Shown: one piece after another, positions 58,375 through 64,000 of the stretch | Numbering within the stretch: the stretch's first letter is position 1 | Layout: each line of letters begins with the position of its first letter | NCBI RefSeq assembly: GCF_009469595.2 | Contig: NZ_SSXV01000025.1 | Coordinates: forward strand, 16,354 to 80,353 | Reading direction: 5' to 3' | DNA: 64,000 nt | Source of the DNA: Thauera sp. 2A1 | GTDB taxonomy: Bacteria > Pseudomonadota > Gammaproteobacteria > Burkholderiales > Rhodocyclaceae | The notes under the pieces: model-generated | The model's input: only the letters and a program-made list of their open reading frames with translations | What the model was told of the DNA's origin: nothing | Database searches by the model: none | Program-made: the position numbers and the translations under genes

Positions 58375-61300
58375 ATGACTCCGCCGCCACCCCACGACAT
58401 GCCGAGCCGCCCGTCCCGACTTCATGGCTTCCTGATTCCGTTGCTGATCTTCGCGGTCGGACTGGCCCTGACGCACGTCGTGCAGCGCACGCTGCTCCTG
58501 CGCTCGGAAGCGGCGTTGCGCGAGGAGTTCACGTATCGCGTCGACGACCTGGTCGGCAATATCCGTGGCCGGCTGGCAGCCTACGAGGAGATCCTGGCGG
58601 GCGTCGGCGGCCTGTTCACAGCGTCGCGCGCGGTGGAGCGGAGCGACTTTCGCGCCTACGTGCGTGCGCTCAAGCTCGAGAGCCGCTACCCGGGCGTACA
58701 GGGGGTGGGCTTCGCGTCGTGGATTCCGGCTGCTGACCGGGCGCGCCATGTGCTGGCCGTGCGTGCGGAAGGCTTCCCGGGCTATGACATCCGTCCGCCG
58801 GGCCAGCGCGAGTGGTACGCGGCGATCCTGTATCTGGAGCCGTTCGACTGGCGCAACCAGCGCGCCTTCGGCTATGACATGTACAGCGAGCCGGTGCGCC
58901 GTGCGGCCATGGAGCGCGCTGCCGACGAAGACGTGACGAGCATTTCCGGCCGCGTCCGGCTGGTGCAGGAGACCGAGCGCGACGGGCAGGCCGGCTTCCT
59001 GATGTACCTGCCGGTGTATCGGACCGGCGTCGGCCTGGATACGCGTGCCCAGCGGCGCATGGCGCTGCAGGGATGGGTGTACGCGCCCTTTCGCATGAAC
59101 GACCTGATGAGCGGGCTGCTCGGCAGCCAGCCGGGCGAGCTCGGCGCGGCCCTCGGGCTGAAGATCTACGATGGCGAGGGCCGTGACGAGGATGCGCTGA
59201 TGTTCGATTCGGCAGCGTCGGTCGATGCGTCCCGCGCCCTGCATCGGGTCGAGCGCGCGATCGAGGTCCATGGCCGTCGCTGGACGGTGGTGGCGCATTC
59301 GCTGCCGGCCTTCGATGCACGGCTCAATGTGGACGAAGCCGCGCTGGTGCTGGTCACCGGAGTGCTGGGCAGTGGCCTGCTGGGCGGCATTGCGTGGCTG
59401 ATGCTCACCGCGCGCAGGCGCGCGCTGACGATGGCCGAGCGCATGACCTGCGAGCTGCGTCTGTCCGAAGCCAAGCACACCGCCGTGTTCGAGAACATGA
59501 GCAATGCGGTGGCGCTGTTCCGCGCCTCGGACGACGGCCGCGACTTCTATTTTTCAGCGTTCAATCGGGCGGCCGAGCGCATCGACCGCGTGTCGCGCAG
59601 CGCGGTGCTGGGCCGGCGCGTGCAGGACGTGTTCCCGGGTGTGGCGGACATCGGCCTGCTGGACGCGATGCGCCGCGTCTGGCAAAGCGGCATCCCGGAG
59701 GACTGCCCGGCGTGCTTCTACGCCGACGAGCATGTCTCGGGCTGGCGCGAGCGTTTCGTGTACAAGCTGCCGGATGGCGATATCGCGGTCACGTTCAACG
59801 ACATCACCGCGCGCAAGGAGGCCGAGCTTGCCCAGGAACGGCTCAACCGCGCGCTGCGCCTGCTCAGCGACTGCAACACCGCGCTCGTCCATGCCGACGA
59901 TGAATACCGCCTGCTGGTGGAGATCTGCCGCCTGATCGTCGATCGCGGCGGCTACCTGATGGCCTGGGTCGGCTATGTGGGCGAGGGCGGCGACATGACG
60001 GTGCGGCCGATCGCCCAGTCCGGCTACGAGGCGGGATATCTCGACACCATCAGGGTGACCTGGGACGAGTCCGAGTACGGCCGCGGCCCGACCGGCACGG
60101 CGATCCGCACCGGCAGCAGCGCCGTCATCCAGAACGTGCTGACCGATCCGAAGATGGCGCCCTGGCGCGAGGCCGCGCTGGAGCGCGGCTATCAGGCGTC
60201 GCTGGCGCTCCCCCTGGTCTGCGAGGGCACCACGCTGGGCGCGCTGTCCCTGTATGCGCGCGAGGCCAACGCCTTCAATGCGGACGAGATCAGCCTGCTG
60301 GAGGAGATGGCGAACGACCTTGCCTTCGGCATCATCACGCTGCGCACCCGCGCCGAGCACGTGGCCGCCAAGGAACGGGTTGCCTACCTGGCGAGCTACG
60401 ACAGCCTCACCGGCCTGCCCAATCGCCTGCTGTTGAGGGATCGCTTCGAGCACGCGGCACTGATCGCCGACAGGGAGGGCGCTTCAGGCCTGCTCGGGGT
60501 GCTGTATCTGGACATGGACAACTTCCAGCATGTGAACGACGGTCTTGGCCACGAAGCCGGCGACCGGCTGCTGGTGCAGGCGGTCGAGCGGCTCAAGCAG
60601 TGCCTGCCTGAGGTCGATACCATTGCCCGCCTGAGCGGCGACGAGTTCGTGGTGCTGCTGACGAATGTCGGCGACCTGGCAGCCATCGCCGCTGCGGCCG
60701 AAGCTGTCCAGGGGGCCTTCGCCGAGCCGCTGGCAGTGGGCGAGCATCTGCTGACGACCTCGTTTTCGGTCGGCATCAGCGTGTTTCCGCACGACGGGCG
60801 GGATTTCGAGACGCTGCTCAAACGCGCCGACACCGCCGTGCACAACGCGAAGGAGAACGGGCGCAACACCTTCCGCTTCTACACGCGCGAGATGAACGCC
60901 GACGTCGTCGAGCGCATGCGCCTCACCGGCATGTTCCCGGGGGCACTGCGCAGGGGCGAGTTCGTGCTGCACTACCAGCCGCAAATCGATGTCGCCACCG
61001 GCCGCATCATCGGTGTCGAGGCGCTGCTGCGCTGGCAGCATCCGCTCGAGGGGCTGATCCCGCCCGGCCGCTTCATCCCGATCGCCGAGCAGAGCGGGCA
61101 CATCGTCGCCATCGGCGAATGGGTGATCTCCGAAGCCTGCCGCCAGGCGCAGGCGTGGCTGGCGGACACCGGCGTCCGGCTGGTGACGGCGGTCAACCTG
61201 TCGGCGCTGCAGTTCAAGCGCGGCAACGTGCTCGAGACGGTGACCGCGGCGCTGCGCGAGTCGGGCTTGCCGCCGCACTGCCTGGAGCTGGAACTGACCG

Positions 61301-61692
61301 AATCCATCCTGCTGCAGGACGTGGAGCTGACGATGCGCACGCTGCGTGCGCTGAAGGCGCTGGGCGTGAAACTGTCGATCGACGATTTCGGCACCGGCTA
61401 TTCCAGCCTCGCCTACCTGAAGCAGCTTGCGGTGGACAAGCTGAAGATCGACCAGTCCTTCGTGCGCGACATGCTGACCGATGCCGATGGCGCTTCCATC
61501 GTGAAGGCGATCATCCAGCTCGGGCACACGCTGCAACTGAAGGTCATCGCCGAAGGCGTCGAGACCGAGGCGCAACTCGCCTTCCTCGGTGGCTCCGGCT
61601 GCGATGAGGTGCAGGGCTACCTGTTCAGCCGCCCGGTGCCGGCAGACGTGTGCGGCGGATTGATCGTGGCCGGGTTGTCGGCGCGCACCTGA
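58375..61692 (+). CDS. CHASE-PAS-GAF-GGDEF-EAL cyclic-di-GMP signalling protein
   Basis: This 1105-residue membrane sensor has a helix at about 19-37, an extracytoplasmic CHASE domain (about 60-310, with VQGVGFASWIP and FGYDMYSEPVRRAAMERA), a second helix near 325-345, PAS (about 365-480), and GAF (about 500-655). The GGDEF domain (about 675-830) has SGDEF instead of GGDEF, and the EAL domain (about 848-1095) has EALLRWQHP, NLSALQF, ELTES and DDFGTGYSS. The EAL catalytic motifs look intact, so it can degrade c-di-GMP; the cyclase half may be weak or regulatory. Confidence 0.94.
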   Translation: MTPPPPHDMPSRPSRLHGFLIPLLIFAVGLALTHVVQRTLLLRSEAALREEFTYRVDDLVGNIRGRLAAYEEILAGVGGLFTASRAVERSDFRAYVRALKLESRYPGVQGVGFASWIPAADRARHVLAVRAEGFPGYDIRPPGQREWYAAILYLEPFDWRNQRAFGYDMYSEPVRRAAMERAADEDVTSISGRVRLVQETERDGQAGFLMYLPVYRTGVGLDTRAQRRMALQGWVYAPFRMNDLMSGLLGSQPGELGAALGLKIYDGEGRDEDALMFDSAASVDASRALHRVERAIEVHGRRWTVVAHSLPAFDARLNVDEAALVLVTGVLGSGLLGGIAWLMLTARRRALTMAERMTCELRLSEAKHTAVFENMSNAVALFRASDDGRDFYFSAFNRAAERIDRVSRSAVLGRRVQDVFPGVADIGLLDAMRRVWQSGIPEDCPACFYADEHVSGWRERFVYKLPDGDIAVTFNDITARKEAELAQERLNRALRLLSDCNTALVHADDEYRLLVEICRLIVDRGGYLMAWVGYVGEGGDMTVRPIAQSGYEAGYLDTIRVTWDESEYGRGPTGTAIRTGSSAVIQNVLTDPKMAPWREAALERGYQASLALPLVCEGTTLGALSLYAREANAFNADEISLLEEMANDLAFGIITLRTRAEHVAAKERVAYLASYDSLTGLPNRLLLRDRFEHAALIADREGASGLLGVLYLDMDNFQHVNDGLGHEAGDRLLVQAVERLKQCLPEVDTIARLSGDEFVVLLTNVGDLAAIAAAAEAVQGAFAEPLAVGEHLLTTSFSVGISVFPHDGRDFETLLKRADTAVHNAKENGRNTFRFYTREMNADVVERMRLTGMFPGALRRGEFVLHYQPQIDVATGRIIGVEALLRWQHPLEGLIPPGRFIPIAEQSGHIVAIGEWVISEACRQAQAWLADTGVRLVTAVNLSALQFKRGNVLETVTAALRESGLPPHCLELELTESILLQDVELTMRTLRALKALGVKLSIDDFGTGYSSLAYLKQLAVDKLKIDQSFVRDMLTDADGASIVKAIIQLGHTLQLKVIAEGVETEAQLAFLGGSGCDEVQGYLFSRPVPADVCGGLIVAGLSART

Positions 61693-61728
61693 CGCGGCGC
61701 CCGGCCTCGACGGGCGGGCGAGGGCCGC

Positions 61729-61974
61729 TCAGGCCAGGCGGCGTTGCGGCAGGTGCGGACGCGAGCCGGTGCCGGCCTCGTTGAGGGCAGTGCGCAGCAT
61801 CTTTTGCGCGGTGCGGTGCATCTCATGCCAGCTCGGCGCTGCCGACATCGCCGCGTTGGCCGAGGCGATGGCCGCAAGCAGCATCGCGTTCTGCGCGCGA
61901 AGCCGCTCGACCTCGCCGGCGAGGCTGGCGGTCGGGTGACGGTCATGGGCATGGGTGCGTTCGATGGCTTTCAT
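61729..61974 (-). CDS. Small hypothetical protein, coiled-coil
   Basis: This 81-residue protein is not recognised. It has a predicted coiled-coil or helical stretch (SLAGEVERLRAQNAMLLAAIASANAAM) and a basic C-terminus. The ribosome site aaaggagagc precedes the ATG, which supports a real gene. It lies convergent to the end of the c-di-GMP protein and is divergent from the LysR gene at 62154. Confidence 0.6.
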   Translation of the reverse strand: MKAIERTHAHDRHPTASLAGEVERLRAQNAMLLAAIASANAAMSAAPSWHEMHRTAQKMLRTALNEAGTGSRPHLPQRRLA

Positions 61975-62153
61975 GATATTGCTCTCCTTTTCAGTCCCTC
62001 CGCGCCGGCGCCGGCCTGCTGCCGGTCGCCGTTTCGCTCCACGTGCCGTCGCTGCGGCACAGGTTCATCGGGAGGACGAATGCAGTGTACGCGGCGGTTT
62101 TTAATTCGTAAAATGAATAGAAATCATAATTTCAATTCTTAAAGAGAATCATC

Positions 62154-63047
62154 ATGGATGTTCGTGCCTTGCGCTATTTCGTCGAGGTCGTGAATCAGCA
62201 GAGTTTCACCCGGGCGGCGGAAGTCCTGCATGTCACCCAGCCGACCATCAGCAAGATGGTGCGCAGCCTGGAGGAGGAGCTCGGCGGCCCGCTGCTGATC
62301 CGCGACGGCCGCCATACCCGGCTGACCGAGGCCGGCAAGGTGGTGCATGCGCGTGGCCAGGCGGTGCTGGGTGAGGTCGCCCGCCTGCGCCAGGAAGTGG
62401 CCGAGGTCGATGGCCTCACTCGCGGCGAGCTGACGATCGGCATCCCGCCGGCGACCGGCTCGTACTTTGCGCGGGCGATCGGTGCCTATCGCCAGCAATA
62501 TCCCGACGTGACGCTGCGCCTGCGCGAGCAGGGCACGCGCGCGCTGGAGGATGCGGTGGTCAGCGGCGAACTGGACATCGGGGTGACCTTCCTGCCGGTG
62601 TCGCGACCGGGACTGGCCAGCTATCCGGTGGCGAGGCAGGCGGCGTCGGCCCTGTTCCCCGCCTCGCGCACGTCGGCCGCGGCGGGGCCGGTGTCGTTCC
62701 GCGAGCTGGCCGACTACCCCTTCGTGTTGTACGAGGACGACTTTGCGCTGGCGCGCATGGTGTCCGATGCCTGCGCCAGCGCCGGCTTCATTCCCAACGT
62801 CGTCGCGCGCAGCCGCTACTGGGACTTCATCGGCGAGCTGGTGGCGGCCGACGTCGGCATCGGCATCCTGCCCGACGAGGCCTTCGCCCGCCTCGACCCG
62901 GCGCGCATCGTGCGGCGGCCGGTGCGCGACCCCGAGGTGGTGTGGGATCTCGGCCTGATCTGGCGCGAGGACTACGTCTCGCGCGCGGCGCGTGCCTGGC
63001 TGGAATGCTGCGAGCGGATCTTTTCGCCGCCAGCGGCATCGAACTGA
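62154..63047 (+). CDS. LysR-family transcriptional regulator (CynR/CbbR group)
   Basis: This 297-residue LysR regulator has the helix-turn-helix MDVRALRYFVEVVNQQSFTRAAEVLHVTQPTISKMVRSLEEELG and an effector-binding domain. The upstream sequence is AT-rich with repeats of AATTC and GAATC (62100-62150), suitable for autoregulation. It is followed after 23 bases by an SDR gene, which could be its target or a co-transcribed partner. Confidence 0.9.
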   Translation: MDVRALRYFVEVVNQQSFTRAAEVLHVTQPTISKMVRSLEEELGGPLLIRDGRHTRLTEAGKVVHARGQAVLGEVARLRQEVAEVDGLTRGELTIGIPPATGSYFARAIGAYRQQYPDVTLRLREQGTRALEDAVVSGELDIGVTFLPVSRPGLASYPVARQAASALFPASRTSAAAGPVSFRELADYPFVLYEDDFALARMVSDACASAGFIPNVVARSRYWDFIGELVAADVGIGILPDEAFARLDPARIVRRPVRDPEVVWDLGLIWREDYVSRAARAWLECCERIFSPPAASN

Positions 63048-63070
63048 GGCATTGCGAGGAGGCTGCCACC

Positions 63071-63805
63071 ATGATCAGGGCCATCGTCACCGGACACAGC
63101 CGCGGCCTGGGCGCGGCGATCGCCGAGAACCTGCTGCAGCGGGGTGTTGCCGTGCTGGGGCTGGCCCGCCGGCCCAACGATGCGCTGGGCGAGCGATTCT
63201 CGAGCAGCCTGGCGCAGCACGCCATCGACCTGGCCGACTCGGCCGCGTTGGCAGCGTGGATCGCGGGCGGCGAGCTTGCCCGCTTCGCCGCCGGCAGCAA
63301 GACCTTGCTGCTGGTCAACGACGCCGGCACGCTGCAGCCGGTCGGGCCGCTGCGCCTGCAGGACGCGGCCGCCATCGCCGGTGCGGTGGCGCTCAACGTC
63401 GCGGCGCCGCTGATGCTGGCCGCGGCGGTGGCCGCGCTGCCGGACGTCGGCGAGCGGCGCGTGCTGCATGTGTCCAGCGGTGCTGCGCGCAAGCCCTACG
63501 CCGGCTGGAGCGTGTATTGCGCCACCAAGGCGGCGCTCGACCATCATGCGCGCGCGGTGCAGGTGGATGATGGCGCCGGCCTGCGCATCTGCAGCGCGGC
63601 GCCGGGCGTGCTGGATACCGACATGCAGGCGACGGTGCGTGCGTGCACGCTGGAGCAGTTCCCGCTACGTGACCAGTTCGTCGCCATGCAGCAAGCCGGC
63701 GGCCTCACCGCGCCGGCTGCCGCCGCGGCGCGCCTGGTGGATTACCTGCTGGCAGAGGATTTCGGCGCCCAGCCGACGATGGATCTGCGCGATCTGCCCG
63801 GGTAG
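63071..63805 (+). CDS. Short-chain dehydrogenase/reductase
   Basis: This 244-residue SDR has the cofactor motif TGHSRGLG (instead of TGxxxGIG), NDAG, catalytic Ser in VSSGAA and Y-x3-K in YCATKAAL. It resembles the sepiapterin reductase/benzil reductase branch. The ribosome site gaggagg sits before ATG 63071. Probably co-transcribed with the LysR gene. Confidence 0.9.
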   Translation: MIRAIVTGHSRGLGAAIAENLLQRGVAVLGLARRPNDALGERFSSSLAQHAIDLADSAALAAWIAGGELARFAAGSKTLLLVNDAGTLQPVGPLRLQDAAAIAGAVALNVAAPLMLAAAVAALPDVGERRVLHVSSGAARKPYAGWSVYCATKAALDHHARAVQVDDGAGLRICSAAPGVLDTDMQATVRACTLEQFPLRDQFVAMQQAGGLTAPAAAAARLVDYLLAEDFGAQPTMDLRDLPG

Positions 63806-63815
63806 GGGGCAAAAA

Positions 63816-63857
63816 CCGCGATCACGCATGATGATCGCGGTCAAGCCCGCTCCTACG
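63816..63857. repeat. REP-type element after the SDR gene
   Basis: CCGCGATC (63816-63823) and GATCGCGG (63833-63840) form a hairpin; 63833-63856 is a copy of the REP unit (GATCGCGGTCAAGCCCGCTC). It is followed by a shorter GTAGGAG (63875-63881). Confidence 0.8.
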
Positions 63858-64000
63858 GAGACCGTACCCGCGTAGGAGATGTAATGGACGCCTCCCTCCC
63901 GCCTCAGGTATGGGTCCGCAGTGCTCTTCAATGAGAAGAGCCCTCCTGTTACCTGACGGCATCGATGTGCCAAAGTGGAAGTGTCGAAACGACCACAAAC
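63858..64000. other. Right-edge sequence without recognised gene
   Basis: I see no supported gene in these bases. A minus-strand frame reaching 63973 has no family motif. The segment is less GC-rich than most of the window and may be the start of another repeat or mobile element continuing outside. Confidence 0.3.

Noticed and set aside
63665..63973. Minus-strand frame at the right edge as a possible transposase fragment
   Set aside because: No transposase motif is recognisable, and half of it is antisense to the SDR gene and a REP element.

Overview
The window is GC-rich chromosomal DNA from a betaproteobacterium, most likely Rhodocyclales of the Thauera/Azoarcus/Aromatoleum type. The evidence is the set of Porin_4-family porins, the ctaG-DUF2970-ctaE gene order, the DUF1631 and DUF1615 proteins, ANR/FNR boxes and a REP family of the type GTAGGAGCGGGCTTGACCGCGA. 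This genus-level placement is an inference. I saw no rRNA, tRNA, CRISPR array or intact insertion sequence.

Layout. 1-759: edge-truncated Na/Pi cotransporter (minus strand). 1094-10079: a complete aa3-type cytochrome c oxidase and heme A cluster (coxB, coxA, small assembly protein, ctaG, DUF2970, ctaE, SURF1, thioredoxin-fold protein, ctaA, ctaB, sco), with a perfect FNR-type box upstream. 10097-12400: two toxin-antitoxin-like pairs flanking rpoH, which carries a perfect CIRCE operator. 12727-15322: two tandem paralogous porins, each with a UUCG-loop terminator. 15379-19957: aroE, ampD, a lytic transglycosylase with a long structured leader, gamma-glutamylcyclotransferase and a HAD phosphatase, mixed with decaying toxin genes and REP elements. 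20236-27735: a ten-gene arsenic operon (arsR, DUF2703, arsC, arsD, arsA, acr3, arsH, ArsP-type permease, two thioredoxin-fold proteins). 27785-31060: two unrecognised proteins and an MFS exporter.

31224-39086: a small-molecule catabolism/uptake cluster (DapA-family aldolase, MFS transporter, LysR regulator, porin, secreted GlcG-like protein, two-component system). Two of its promoters share a conserved sequence that probably binds the LysR regulator. 39281-41547: a protein that looks like a divergent heme-thiolate peroxygenase, next to an Old Yellow Enzyme-type oxidoreductase. 41764-45542: the most unusual segment, with three consecutive genes: a lipoprotein alpha/beta-hydrolase, a DUF4062-metzincin protease fusion, and a SLOG-like plus TIR/deoxyribosyltransferase-like fusion. 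45603-52710: housekeeping and hypothetical genes plus another broken toxin gene. 52824-56660: an operon matching the subunits of a methylmalonyl-CoA:pyruvate transcarboxylase, preceded by an FNR-like site placed as expected for anaerobic activation. 56898-63805: DUF1615 lipoprotein, a large CHASE-PAS-GAF-GGDEF-EAL protein, a small basic protein, a LysR regulator and an SDR oxidoreductase.

How the parts fit. The oxidase cluster and the transcarboxylase operon both carry FNR-type sites, which suggests opposite or coordinated control by oxygen. The ars operon can reduce arsenate, deliver arsenite to ArsA, export it through Acr3, and probably handle organoarsenicals through ArsH and the permease. 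Toxin remnants next to surviving antitoxins (yoeB, vapC and relE/higB type) show repeated toxin decay in this chromosome.
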